A DNA stretch of 64,000 bases from contig CABQJV010000005.1 of NCBI GenBank assembly GCA_902464565.1, positions 1-64,000 of the forward strand. Direction: 5' to 3'. The notes under the pieces are model-generated. The model had not been told where the DNA came from. It saw only the letters and a program-made list of their open reading frames with translations, and ran no database searches. The translations under genes and the position numbers were made by a program. Numbering within the stretch: the stretch's first letter is position 1; every line of letters starts with the position of its first letter. This DNA is from an uncultured Collinsella sp. (GTDB lineage Bacteria > Actinomycetota > Coriobacteriia > Coriobacteriales > Coriobacteriaceae). Of this stretch, positions 42,994 through 51,885 are shown in pieces.

Positions 42994-44199
42994 CTAGGCA
43001 TGGGATTTGGTGCGCGAGAGTGCTAGGCCTACGGCGGCGATGGCCACGGCGAAGAGCACGGTGACGCCCAGGTCGCAGGCGATGCCGCCCAGCACGGTGG
43101 ACGTCAGGTCCGCGGCGAGCGCCTTGCCGATCGCGTCGTTCACCCAATACGTCGGCACAAAATGCGCCGCGGTCTGCACGGCCGAGCCCATGAGCGACAG
43201 CGGCATCCAGGCGCCGCCCAAAAACGTCATGAGCATGCCGAGTAAGTTGCCCACGCCGTTGAGCAGCTCCTCGCGCGCGCCCAAGCTCGACAGCGTAAAG
43301 CCAACGGCCAGCGGCGTGCACGCCAGGGCAAACGTCGCCGCCAGCGCCAGACACACACGACCCGCGCCGACCTCGGCAACCGCGCCGGCAAAGCCCACGA
43401 CGCCCATCATGCACGACACGAGCCAAATGCAGACGGTAATCACGGCGGCGGCCGCGAACACGGCGAGCGAGCGCTGACGCTCGGAGACCGGGCTGGCATC
43501 CATGCGGCGCACGCGCTCGGGCTCGTTCATGCCCGAGAACACCAGTCCCACCGACACGATGACCGACGAGATAATCGCGTACGCGCCAAAGTTGAAGTAC
43601 GACTCGAGCGTGGCGGCAGCAGTCGAGTCGACCTTGACCTGCTCGATCTGGACCTCCGCGCGCTTTGCAGCGGCATGCTCGGCGGCCTTGGCAACGTCGC
43701 CGTTAGAAGCAGCGGGCTCAAGCGCCGCCGCAGCGCCCGCGAGCGAGATCCAGCGCGAGGCCTCGGCAGACGAAAGCGCCGCCGCCATGGTGCCGGCACC
43801 GTAGGTCACATCGAGCTTGGGCAGGGACTCCCCCACGCGGGCGGCTGCAACGAGGTCGTCCTCAAACCCCTCCGGGATAAAGAACACGCAGTCGGCGCTG
43901 CCCTTGGCGCTGTTGCTCTTGGAGAGCGCGTCCGCAAGGTCGTACGTGTCGTCGCCAACACCCGTGACCAGGTCAAAGCGCGACCCCAGATGCTTGGTAA
44001 GCGCACGCGAAAGATCGCTGTCGTCGCGGTCGACCACAATCACATTGGCGTCGTAGGGCTTGTACTCGGTGAGCTGCGACGAGTTCCAGCTCACCGATGC
44101 CGCGATGAATACGCCCATCAGCGAAATGAACACCGTGTAGATGAGCAGGTAGAACGGGTGCGCCAGCGCCATGCGAAGCGCGGTCTTAAAGGTGCTCAT
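42994..44199 (-). CDS. ABC-2 type permease
   Basis: The 401-residue protein has one membrane helix at the start, a long extracytoplasmic domain (residues 45-215, YhgE/Pip-like) and a bundle of five or six helices at the end. This is the ABC-2 exporter layout. It pairs with the permease gene upstream and the ATPase at 45383. ATG 44199 lies five bases after aaggag and overlaps the upstream gene by 14 bases, indicating coupling. The exported substrate is unknown; homologues export drugs, peptides or glycans. Confidence 0.88.
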   Translation of the reverse strand: MSTFKTALRMALAHPFYLLIYTVFISLMGVFIAASVSWNSSQLTEYKPYDANVIVVDRDDSDLSRALTKHLGSRFDLVTGVGDDTYDLADALSKSNSAKGSADCVFFIPEGFEDDLVAAARVGESLPKLDVTYGAGTMAAALSSAEASRWISLAGAAAALEPAASNGDVAKAAEHAAAKRAEVQIEQVKVDSTAAATLESYFNFGAYAIISSVIVSVGLVFSGMNEPERVRRMDASPVSERQRSLAVFAAAAVITVCIWLVSCMMGVVGFAGAVAEVGAGRVCLALAATFALACTPLAVGFTLSSLGAREELLNGVGNLLGMLMTFLGGAWMPLSLMGSAVQTAAHFVPTYWVNDAIGKALAADLTSTVLGGIACDLGVTVLFAVAIAAVGLALSRTKSHA

Positions 44200-45373
44200 A
44201 GCGGCTCCTTCCAAAGATCAGCGTGGCGGCGGCAACGAACAGCAGCGCCACAAGGACCAGCGCGCCGGCGCGAACGGCGAAAGGATCCAAGTCTTCAAAG
44301 AAATACAGGCGGTTGAACATGTCGCAGATAAGCTTGACGGGGTTGAGCCAGCACTCAGCCGGGCAGGAGCGGGCGACGTCGTCGGCAAGCGCCATCGCTG
44401 GCTCGCCGTAGAGTCCGGCGAACAGGGCGCACGTGGTGGCAAAGCCTGTGAGGATGCCCGACTTGGATGCCTTGCCGCCCTTAACGGGAAGCGTGCCCAC
44501 AAAGAGTCCCAAGCCCGTGACGGCAAGCGCGGAAGCGGCACCGCCCACCAGACACAGCCCCTCGCGCCCGCCAAAGTCGACGCCCACAACCAGGCGCACG
44601 TAGCCGATCGCGATCGCCATCGAGGCAAAGGAGACCAGCCACGAGCCCACAAAGATACCGGCCAGCGACGCCGTTTTGGAAAGACCGCCCGCGCAGCGGC
44701 GCGCGCCAAGGCCCGACAGATTGGGCTGCAGATCGACGACGCTCAAGGCGGCAAACTCCGCAGACATCATCGCGACCAGGCCAAAGAGCGCGTAATAGTA
44801 GATGACCGTGCCATCGGGCGTGGTGCGTGTCAGGCTTACGCGGCGGGTGCCGCCCTCGAGCGACAGGGCGCGCGCAACCGCCTCCGGGTCGGCGAGCGCC
44901 GCCGGGTTGTCCTGGGCAATCTGAGACATGAGCTCGGCATTTTGTGTATACGAGCTTGCCACCGTCTCCAGAATGCTGCGGTCGGTGAGCACCGTTGAGG
45001 CACGCGAGCTGTCGTAGCTCGACAGCAACGTGAGCTTGGGTGCGCCCGCGTCGTCGACCGTATAGATGCCCGCGACCTCGCCGGCCTTAAGCGCACGGTT
45101 CGCATCGGCTGCGTCGTCGCACTCGTGGATCTCGAGCAGCTGATTGTCGCTCTCCTTGGCAAGCGACGTCGCCACGTCCTTAAAGGTCGAGGCGTCCCAG
45201 GCCTCGTCCGCTATGACGGCAACCGGTACCGGGTCGACCGTGCCGTCAGAGCTCAGATTCGCAAACATAAACATGAACATCGTGGAAAGTGCGATGGGAA
45301 AGACCGCGCCCCAAACCCACGTGCTCGGCCGGCGCAGCAGCGTCTTGACCGTAATGATAATGGTGTTGAACAT
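44186..45373 (-). CDS. ABC-2 type permease
   Basis: The 395-residue product has the same layout as its neighbour at 42994 (one amino-terminal helix, extracytoplasmic domain of about 170 residues, carboxy-terminal helix bundle) but low sequence identity by eye, so the two probably form a heterodimer. It begins nine bases after the ATPase gene and ends inside the next permease gene. Confidence 0.88.
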   Translation of the reverse strand: MFNTIIITVKTLLRRPSTWVWGAVFPIALSTMFMFMFANLSSDGTVDPVPVAVIADEAWDASTFKDVATSLAKESDNQLLEIHECDDAADANRALKAGEVAGIYTVDDAGAPKLTLLSSYDSSRASTVLTDRSILETVASSYTQNAELMSQIAQDNPAALADPEAVARALSLEGGTRRVSLTRTTPDGTVIYYYALFGLVAMMSAEFAALSVVDLQPNLSGLGARRCAGGLSKTASLAGIFVGSWLVSFASMAIAIGYVRLVVGVDFGGREGLCLVGGAASALAVTGLGLFVGTLPVKGGKASKSGILTGFATTCALFAGLYGEPAMALADDVARSCPAECWLNPVKLICDMFNRLYFFEDLDPFAVRAGALVLVALLFVAAATLIFGRSRYEHL

Positions 45374-45382
45374 GGCCGCCCC

Positions 45383-46321
45383 CTAGTCGCGCAGCTCGCG
45401 GCCGGTGATCTCGAGGAACACGTCGTTGAGGGTCGGCGGCTCGCTCCACACGCGACCGAGTGCCACGTCGGCGGCGCGCAGCGTGTCGAGGATGTCGACC
45501 AGGTTGTGCGGACTCGCCTCGCAGGTGCAGACGAGTTCGCCGCCGGACAGATTGACGCTGAGCACGTGCTCGAGGGCGCGCAACCGCTCGACCGTGGCGG
45601 GCTCGACGGCGCCTACCTCGACGGTCACGCGCTCGCCCATCTGAATCATGCGCTTGAGCTCGTCGTTGGTGCCCTGCGCCAGCACGCGACCGCCGTCCAT
45701 GATCATGATGCGGCTGCAGATCTGCTCGACTTCCTCCATGTAATGGCTGGTATACACCACCGTGGCCCCTTCGTCGCGCAGGCGGCAGATGCCCTCCAGG
45801 ATGGCGTTGCGGCTCTGCGGGTCGACCGCCACCGTGGGCTCGTCAAAAAAGATAAGCTCGGGCTTGTGCGCGATACCGCAGGCGATGTTGAGGCGACGCG
45901 CCAGGCCACCCGAGAGCTTGCCGGGGCGGAACTTGGTAAAGTCGCCCAGCCCGACAAAGTCGATCGCCTCGTCCACCAGCGCGCGGCGGCGCTTGCGGTC
46001 GTTGACGTAGAGGCTGCAGAAATAGTCGATGTTCTCGCGCACCGTGAGCTCGTCGAATACCGCCACCTGCTGCGGCACCACGCCGATGCGGCGCTTGAGG
46101 TCGTAGCGGGCGGGTGTCATGGGCTCGCCGAACAGCTCGATGGTGCCCTTGTCGTAGGCAAGCAGCTGCAGGATGCAGTTGATGGACGTTGTCTTGCCCG
46201 AGCCGTTGGGGCCGAGCAGGCCGAAGATCTCGCCGGGGGCGATGCTCAGGTTAAAGTGGTCGAGCGCGATAAGATCGTCGTAGCGCTTGACGAGGTTTTC
46301 GACGTGGACGATATCTGTCAT
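45383..46321 (-). CDS. ABC-2 exporter ATPase
   Basis: The 312-residue ATPase has Walker A GPNGSGKTT (near residue 38), Q-loop VVPQQ, signature LSGGLARRLNIA, Walker B LIFFDEPTVAVDP and a DrrA-like carboxy-terminal domain (residues 225-310). It drives the two permeases encoded downstream. ATG 46321 is preceded by ggaaggg. It is divergent from the two-component system at 46531, which makes regulation of this exporter by that system likely, a common arrangement for drug or bacteriocin exporters. Confidence 0.93.
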   Translation of the reverse strand: MTDIVHVENLVKRYDDLIALDHFNLSIAPGEIFGLLGPNGSGKTTSINCILQLLAYDKGTIELFGEPMTPARYDLKRRIGVVPQQVAVFDELTVRENIDYFCSLYVNDRKRRRALVDEAIDFVGLGDFTKFRPGKLSGGLARRLNIACGIAHKPELIFFDEPTVAVDPQSRNAILEGICRLRDEGATVVYTSHYMEEVEQICSRIMIMDGGRVLAQGTNDELKRMIQMGERVTVEVGAVEPATVERLRALEHVLSVNLSGGELVCTCEASPHNLVDILDTLRAADVALGRVWSEPPTLNDVFLEITGRELRD

Positions 46322-46518
46322 GAGGCGGCCCTTCCGTTGATTGCGGCCCGGTACGATTGCATCATCGCAGGAGCGGGCGGCGCGCACCAGTGAGCTTTGT
46401 CACGAGTGCGAGGGAGCGGAGGCGAAACCCCGCTTGCGCGGGCGATCGAAGCCGCTTTGCCGCGCGGGAGGAATGTCACGGTTGCGCAGGCGGCCCCTCC
46501 ACCACGCGCGGCTTCGCG

Positions 46519-46524
46519 TACAAT
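46519..46524 (+). promoter_or_regulatory. -10 box giving a leaderless kinase mRNA
   Basis: tacaat ends seven bases before ATG 46531, so transcription should begin at or next to the start codon. No ribosome site is visible upstream of that ATG. Confidence 0.5.
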
Positions 46525-46530
46525 ACCCGT

Positions 46531-47676
46531 ATGAACAGGCTTTTCGACAAATCGATTGTGCTAGCGTGCTGTATCGCAGCCGCTCTGGGCCTTACTGTGG
46601 ATGCTTGCTTGGTCGCGGCGTTTTGCCTTGGCGTTATTGCCACCTCGCTGGCCGAGGTCGCACAGGGGAAACGCGCTCGGCGCGCGAGCGAGGCCGCGAG
46701 TTACGCTTACATCATCGCGGCTGTCTTCGTGCCGCCGTTTGTGCCGTTTGCGCCTCTCGCCCTCTATGACATCGCGCGGCGCGTGCGCCGTGAGCGCGTC
46801 TGGGTCGCACTGGGCATTGGCTCCGCTTTTGCCTTTGCGCTCGTCGCGGACCTTCGCACCGACGCGTTTACTGCCCGAACGCTCCTACTGACCACCATCC
46901 TTTCGGTTGCCGCCACCTTGCTATCGCTACGTACCGGCCAGTTGGAGCGCGAGCAGCAGCGCATGCGCCGCACCCGCGACGAACTGCAGGAACGAGCCCT
47001 CGTGCTCGAAGCGCGCAACCGCGATCTTGCCGACCGCCAGGACTACGAAGTCGAGCTCGCGACGCTCGCCGAACGCGCCCGCATCGCGCGCGAAATCCAC
47101 GATAACGTCGGACACCAGCTCACGCGTGCCTCGCTACAAGCCGAAGCCCTGCGCATGATCCACGCCGACGAGCCCGGCGTCGCCGCCGATTTCGCCGACG
47201 TCAAACGCACGGTTGACGAGGCGCTCCAGCTTGTGCGTACTAGCGTCCATGCGCTCAACGACAACGCTGTCGATCTTTCCGTGCAGCTCGAACGCATTGT
47301 TGAAGGCGCGCGCTCGGACAGCGGCCCGCAGATTGAGCTTGAGGTTATGACCGAGCATGCACCCGCAAACGTCGCGAACTGCTTTGCGGCGGTCCTGCGC
47401 GAGGCGCTCTCCAATACCATGCGCCACGCTTGCGCCCATACTGTCACCGTACGGTGCATGGAGCATCCGTCGTTTTACCAGCTCATCGTTACCGACGATG
47501 GCGTGGGCGGGGTCCAAGCAATCGGCCGTGGCGCCGCGGAGGGCATGGGGCTCGCCTCCATGCGCGAGCGCATCGAGGCGCTTGGCGGCACCTTCACCGC
47601 CGGTCCGCGCGCCGGCGTCGGCGGCTGGCGCGTGTTTGCCACCGTTCCCAAACAGCAAGGAGATGAGGACCGATGA
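46531..47676 (+). CDS. sensor histidine kinase (DesK/NarX type)
   Basis: The 381-residue kinase has four or five membrane helices (residues 10-130), a coiled linker, the HisKA_3 dimerisation helix with phospho-His in AREIHDNVGHQL and an ATPase domain (REALSNTMRHACAH as N-box; GMGLASMRERIEALGG as G-box). It phosphorylates the response regulator whose gene overlaps it by four bases (atga). ATG 46531 has a -10 box seven bases before it and no ribosome site, so the mRNA is probably leaderless. It lies divergent from an ABC exporter operon, its likely target. Confidence 0.9.
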   Translation: MNRLFDKSIVLACCIAAALGLTVDACLVAAFCLGVIATSLAEVAQGKRARRASEAASYAYIIAAVFVPPFVPFAPLALYDIARRVRRERVWVALGIGSAFAFALVADLRTDAFTARTLLLTTILSVAATLLSLRTGQLEREQQRMRRTRDELQERALVLEARNRDLADRQDYEVELATLAERARIAREIHDNVGHQLTRASLQAEALRMIHADEPGVAADFADVKRTVDEALQLVRTSVHALNDNAVDLSVQLERIVEGARSDSGPQIELEVMTEHAPANVANCFAAVLREALSNTMRHACAHTVTVRCMEHPSFYQLIVTDDGVGGVQAIGRGAAEGMGLASMRERIEALGGTFTAGPRAGVGGWRVFATVPKQQGDEDR

Positions 47677-48302
47677 GGCTCATCGTTGTCGACGACGACC
47701 GCTTGGTGGTCGATTCGCTCAAGATTATCCTGGGCGCCCAGCCGCAGATCGAGGTGGTGGGCACCGGCGCCAACGGCAACGATGCGGTGGCGCTCTACGC
47801 CGAGCACGCACCCGATATCGCACTGCTCGACATTCAGATGCCGGAGCGCGACGGCCTTTCGGCGGCACGCGAGATCCTCGAGCGCGACCCTGCGGCGCGC
47901 GTGGTGTTTCTGACAACATTCTCAGATGACGAGTACATTGTGTCGGCGCTCAAACTGGGCGCCCGCGGCTATCTGATCAAAACCGATGTCGCCGCCATTC
48001 CGCCGGCGTTGGCGCAGGTCATGGACGGCAAACGCGTGCTCGAGGGCAAGGCAATCGAGGATATCAACTTTGATGGGGCGGACGTCGAGGCCGGTGCGAC
48101 CCGCCGGCCCGCCGCCTTTGCCAGCCTGACCGACCGCGAGTTCGAAGTCGCCGAGCTTATCGCCCGCGGCCTCGACAACAAGGAGATCGCCGCCACGGCA
48201 TACATGGGCGAAGGCACCGTGCGCAACCACATCAGCTCGATCCTAGCCAAAATGGGCCTGCGCAACCGCACGCAAATCGCCATCGCCTACCTGCGGGGGT
48301 AA
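47673..48302 (+). CDS. NarL-type response regulator
   Basis: The 209-residue regulator has acidic residues VVDDDR (residues 5-10), the phospho-acceptor Asp53 in ALLDIQMP, Thr in FLTTF, Lys in LIKTD, and a carboxy-terminal LuxR helix-turn-helix (LTDREFEVAELIA to GTVRNHISSIL). It overlaps the kinase gene by four bases. It probably controls the divergent ABC-2 exporter and itself. Downstream are the large palindromic elements, the first of which may terminate the transcript. Confidence 0.94.
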   Translation: MRLIVVDDDRLVVDSLKIILGAQPQIEVVGTGANGNDAVALYAEHAPDIALLDIQMPERDGLSAAREILERDPAARVVFLTTFSDDEYIVSALKLGARGYLIKTDVAAIPPALAQVMDGKRVLEGKAIEDINFDGADVEAGATRRPAAFASLTDREFEVAELIARGLDNKEIAATAYMGEGTVRNHISSILAKMGLRNRTQIAIAYLRG

Positions 48303-48366
48303 TTGCCCGAAGACCGACCGCCCCGGCAGAGTAAAATGGCTGCTACCGATTTAATGCCATTTCAAT

Positions 48367-48512
48367 ACTATGCCGGTTTACTACGATGAATCGCCCACCT
48401 TCGACCACGGCAAATTGCGCGCTTGCAAAACCGCAGGTAGAACGCTTGCAGTATTTAGAAAAATGCAGTCATGGTCGGGAATGTCGAATTTATCGTAGTA
48501 AACCGACATAGT
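48367..48512. repeat. large palindromic element 1
   Basis: Outer arms actatgccggtttactacga (48367-48386) and 48493-48512 match at all but one position. Inside, a gacca/tggtc pair and a core hairpin follow, with ccgcaggtagaacgcttgcag (48431-48451) in inverse orientation to the cores of the next two elements. The flanks (gccatttcaa left, gttttgtt right) are shared with element 3. No coding sequence. Confidence 0.75.
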
Positions 48513-48608
48513 TTTGTTCAGGCGGCCCTGCACGAGCTCCTCCGCAAGCCTCGCGGGGACCAAAATGATCCGTTTTCTTCCGCCCGCGGAGATTGGCTGA
48601 CGGCGCCC

Positions 48609-48768
48609 GCCACGAAATGGGCCCATCTACTACGTTTGACTCGATACCCCCGGCCATACCCGCTTTTCATGAAAAACCGCAGGCGTTCTACCTGCAGTTT
48701 TTATTTCGCATTACTTGCCATGGTTGAGGGCGGTGGCTTAAACGTAGTAGATGGGCCCATTTCGTGGC
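48609..48768. repeat. large palindromic element 2
   Basis: The outer arms are a perfect 29-bp inverted repeat (48609-48637 and 48740-48768), including atgggcccatctactacg. The core is aaaaccgcagg-cgttcta-cctgcagtttt (48674-48702). Outer arms are unrelated to those of elements 1 and 3, while the core is the same. Confidence 0.8.
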
Positions 48769-48862
48769 AGACGGGTCACGCGGCAGCCCTCGCAAGGCAA
48801 AAATGATCCGTTTCCCTCTGTCCACGGGAGATCAAGGGCTGTTACAGATATGGTGCCATTTC

Positions 48863-49014
48863 AAAACTATGCTGGATTACGGGGCTAAAGTCGGAACCCT
48901 CATCCATGCCTTCATTTTTTGAAAAACGGCAGGCTATCTACCTGCGGTTTTGTTTTTGCAATTTTCTGTATGGTCGGAGGTTCGCTATCCAGCCCCGTAA
49001 ACCGGCATAGTTTT
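48863..49014. repeat. large palindromic element 3
   Basis: Outer arms of 24 bases (48863-48886 and 48991-49014) match at 22 positions; the core is aaaaacggcagg-ctatcta-cctgcggtttt. Its left flank (atggtgccatttcaa) and right flank are homologous to those of element 1. Spacers between the elements share atgatccgttt, also found inverted at 63819-63841. Confidence 0.75.
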
Positions 49015-49030
49015 GTTAGCGGCAGCCTAA

Positions 49031-49075
49031 CCGCGCGTTTAAGCGCGGGGCCGGCATTTTTGCCCCACCGGCCCC
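49031..49075. terminator. hairpins after hydrogenase operon
   Basis: Two adjacent hairpins, ccgcgcg/cgcgcgg-like (49031-49048) and ggggccgg with ccggcccc (49047-49075), lie 22 bases beyond the last hydrogenase gene on the minus strand. There is no good T-run, so the assignment as terminator is tentative. Confidence 0.4.
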
Positions 49076-49096
49076 TATTCCAGCTCTATTCCAACG

Positions 49097-49438
49097 CTAC
49101 TCCGGCTTGGTTTCTACCGTGGGAGTCTTGTCCGCTGCGACTGGGGTGCGGGCGGTGTCCATAGTCAGGCAGTGCTTGGGGCAGCTCTCGATGCACTCGC
49201 CGCACACCACGCAGGCATACGGGTCGATCGACCACGTTCCGCCCTTGCGATCGACCGCGAGCGCGCCCGCCGGGCAGCGACGCGCGCACATGCCGCAGCA
49301 GATGCACACGTCCATGTCGTTGACGATGTGCCCGCGCAAGCGCTTGGGCGCCGTCAGCTCCTCCTGCGGATAGCACACCGTGACCGGTTGCTTGACCATA
49401 GAACCCAAGGCCGTCTTGGCAAATGTCAGCAAACTCAT
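49097..49438 (-). CDS. hydrogenase ferredoxin subunit (EchF-like)
   Basis: The 113-residue protein carries two 4Fe-4S motifs, CICCGMCARRCP and CVVCGECIESCP, in the layout of EchF/NuoI. It passes electrons between soluble ferredoxin and the hydrogenase core. It is the last gene of the operon, seven bases after the large subunit gene. A Pro/Thr-rich tail follows the second cluster. Length and cluster pattern fit the family. Confidence 0.88.
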   Translation of the reverse strand: MSLLTFAKTALGSMVKQPVTVCYPQEELTAPKRLRGHIVNDMDVCICCGMCARRCPAGALAVDRKGGTWSIDPYACVVCGECIESCPKHCLTMDTARTPVAADKTPTVETKPE

Positions 49439-49445
49439 GCCGCGC

Positions 49446-50534
49446 CTACCTTTCCGTGCAGCTAATGCAGGGGTCGATGGTCAGGATAATCATGGGCACG
49501 TTGGCAAGGAGCACGCCCTGCAGCGCATGCGTCAGACCCGCCAGGTTCTGCGACGTCGGCGTGCGCACGCGAAAACGGTCCAGGTTCTTGGTGCCGTTAC
49601 CGCGCACATAGTAATAAGCCTCGCCACGCGGCTGCTCAATCACAACCTCGCCGCGCGCGCCGTCGGCCGGCGTGAGCTTGGTGCGCCCGCCGATTCCGTC
49701 GTGCGGAATCTTGCCGACAAGCTCCTTGATGATGTCCATGGCCTGTGTGACCTCGGCACAACGCACCTGGCAGCGGGCATAGCAGTCGCCATCGCTAGCA
49801 ACGATAGGCTCAAACGCGGCCAGATCCGCATAGGCACCGTCGCCAAACATGCGCACGTCGTAGTCCACGCCCGAGGCGCGACCGAACGGGCCGACCATCG
49901 ACAGGTCAAGCGCGTCCTTCTTGCTGATCACACCCACGCCATGCAGGCGCTCGCCGCAGCTGTTGTCGTCCAAAAACGTATGCACCAGGGCCTCGTAGTC
50001 GGGACGCATGGCATCGAGCGTCTGCACAATACCCGCCAGCTCAGAGTCCTCAATATCGTGCTTAAGGCCGCCGATCTCGTTAATCGAAAGGATCACTCGG
50101 CCGCCGCAAGTGCTCTCGAAGATCTTGAGAATCTGCTCGCGCAGGGTCCACGAACGATAGAACAGCGCCTCGAAGCCAAAAGCATCGGCGAGCAGGCCCA
50201 GCCACAGCAGGTGCGAGTGAATGCGCGAAAGCTCGTGCAAAATGGTGCGGATGTACTGCACGCGGCCGGGCACCTCGATGTCGAGCATGCGCTCGCAGGC
50301 GCTGGCATAGCCGCAGCTGTGGCCCACGGCGCAGATGCCGCAGATGCGCTCGGCGATGTAGCCAAACTGGTGCATGTCACGCTTTTCGGTGAGCTTCTCG
50401 AGTCCGCGGTGCACAAAGCCGATCTGCGGAATTGCCTCGATGACGCGGTCGTCCTCGATCACCAGGTCCAAATGAAGCGGCTCGGGCAGCACCGGGTGCT
50501 GCGGGCCAAACGGAATAACGGAGCGATGTGCCAT
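49446..50534 (-). CDS. NiFe hydrogenase large subunit (EchE-like)
   Basis: The 362-residue protein is the catalytic subunit of a group 4 NiFe hydrogenase. Both nickel-binding pairs are present: ERICGICAVGHS near residue 62 and DPCISCTER at the very end, so this is a hydrogenase and not a NuoD without metal. The end DPCxxCxxR at the carboxy terminus means there is no long peptide to be cleaved during maturation, as in other Ech enzymes. Maturation (hyp) genes are not in this window. It is separated from the EchD-like gene by five bases. Confidence 0.94.
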   Translation of the reverse strand: MAHRSVIPFGPQHPVLPEPLHLDLVIEDDRVIEAIPQIGFVHRGLEKLTEKRDMHQFGYIAERICGICAVGHSCGYASACERMLDIEVPGRVQYIRTILHELSRIHSHLLWLGLLADAFGFEALFYRSWTLREQILKIFESTCGGRVILSINEIGGLKHDIEDSELAGIVQTLDAMRPDYEALVHTFLDDNSCGERLHGVGVISKKDALDLSMVGPFGRASGVDYDVRMFGDGAYADLAAFEPIVASDGDCYARCQVRCAEVTQAMDIIKELVGKIPHDGIGGRTKLTPADGARGEVVIEQPRGEAYYYVRGNGTKNLDRFRVRTPTSQNLAGLTHALQGVLLANVPMIILTIDPCISCTER

Positions 50535-50539
50535 GGACC

Positions 50540-51256
50540 TTACGCCTCCTTTTTCTGCTTGTCGCGGGCGGCCTTGGCGGCAAGCGCCGCGCGGACCTTG
50601 GCCGCTTTCTCGGAATCCATGGCGGCGAGCTTTGCCTCCATCTCGGCGGCTTTGAGCGCGGCCTTGGCAGCGGCATCGTCATGCTGAGCATCGGACCCGG
50701 CAGCCGCATCGGGCTGAGAGGCAGCGCTCGCAGCATCGCCGGCGCCCGCGGTGCCCTCCCCCGCAGCAACCGCAGCAGCGGCGGCCTTCTCGGCCGCAGC
50801 CTTGCGCGCCTTGGCCTCGGCAGCGGCACGGACCTTCATGGCCTTCTCGCGCGCAGCCTTCACCTCGGGCGTGATAACGCTCATGGGTTCGGCAGTCGAG
50901 ACCTGGTAGAAAAAGCCCTTAAAGTCGAGCTGCATGTCGGTGATGGCAAGTCCAAATAGGTCGTGGGCCTCATTTTCAAACGGGAACACCGCGGGGTAAT
51001 ACGAGCTGATGGACGGAATCTCCTGGCACTGGTCGATGCCCTCAACCACCAGGTTCTCAATCGCATAGCTGCCGTCCTGAGCGATCCGCTCCTGAGCAGC
51101 ACGAACGTTGATAAACGTATAGACCAGGCGATACGATCCGTCGTCCACACAGCGCTCGGCGTGCATTTGCACAAAGCGCGCGCCGACGCCCTTGAGCGCC
51201 TGGACATGCGACAGGAGCTCGTCGATCCCGACGGTGGTATAGATTGCCTTTTGCAT
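50540..51256 (-). CDS. hydrogenase NuoC/EchD-like subunit with Ala/Lys-rich tail
   Basis: The first 125 residues match the 30-kDa (NuoC/EchD) subunit, including the conserved PFENEAHDLFGL that binds the large subunit. The remaining 110 residues form an unusual Ala/Lys/Glu-rich tail of coiled-coil character with an acidic middle, not part of normal EchD. The tail might mediate assembly or membrane contact. The gene shares one base with the small-subunit stop codon (taatg). Total length 238 residues. Confidence 0.85.
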   Translation of the reverse strand: MQKAIYTTVGIDELLSHVQALKGVGARFVQMHAERCVDDGSYRLVYTFINVRAAQERIAQDGSYAIENLVVEGIDQCQEIPSISSYYPAVFPFENEAHDLFGLAITDMQLDFKGFFYQVSTAEPMSVITPEVKAAREKAMKVRAAAEAKARKAAAEKAAAAAVAAGEGTAGAGDAASAASQPDAAAGSDAQHDDAAAKAALKAAEMEAKLAAMDSEKAAKVRAALAAKAARDKQKKEA

Positions 51257-51873
51257 TACTCGGCCTCCTTTGCAGCGACGGGCGTCTCAGCAGGTGCGTC
51301 GCCAGCGGCGGGCGCGGCGGGCTTCTCGGCAGGCGCGTCACCGGCACCGTCAGCCCCGGCCCCCGCAGCCACAAACCCGTCCTCGCCCAGCTCAACGCCA
51401 CCGTCCCAGGTTGCGGCACCGCCCACGGTGAGCGGGTCACCGCCAGCACGCATCACGGCCTCCTTCTGGTCCAGGATGCCGCACGCCTCCACAATGGCAT
51501 CGATTACGGTCTCGGGGCGAATGGCGCACCCGGGCGCGTACACGTCCACGGGAATCGCACGGTCCACGCCGCCGATCACGTTATAGGCATCGCGGAATAC
51601 GCCGCCCGAACACGCGCAAATGCCGCACGCCACCACGCACTTGGGCTCGAGCATCTGGTTGTAGATCTGGCGCACGACGGGCAGGTTCTGCGCGTTGACC
51701 GAACCCGTCACCAAAAAGATATCCGCATGCTTGGGGTTGCCGGTATTGACCACGCCAAAGCGCTCCGCATCGAACAGCGGCGTGAGCGAGGCCAGCACCT
51801 CAATATCGCATCCGTTGCAGCTCGAGCCGTCGTAATGAATAACCCACGGCGAGCGCGACATTTTATGATCCAT
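51256..51873 (-). CDS. NiFe hydrogenase small subunit (EchC-like)
   Basis: The 205-residue subunit carries one 4Fe-4S cluster next to the active site, with ligands in SSCNGCDIE, CGICACSGG and APGCAIRPE. The first 145 residues are the NuoB/EchC core; the rest is an Ala/Pro-rich acidic tail absent from typical EchC. It begins 12 bases after the large membrane gene and overlaps the EchD-like gene by one base. Confidence 0.9.
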   Translation of the reverse strand: MDHKMSRSPWVIHYDGSSCNGCDIEVLASLTPLFDAERFGVVNTGNPKHADIFLVTGSVNAQNLPVVRQIYNQMLEPKCVVACGICACSGGVFRDAYNVIGGVDRAIPVDVYAPGCAIRPETVIDAIVEACGILDQKEAVMRAGGDPLTVGGAATWDGGVELGEDGFVAAGAGADGAGDAPAEKPAAPAAGDAPAETPVAAKEAE

Positions 51874-51885
51874 GGATGCCGCCTC

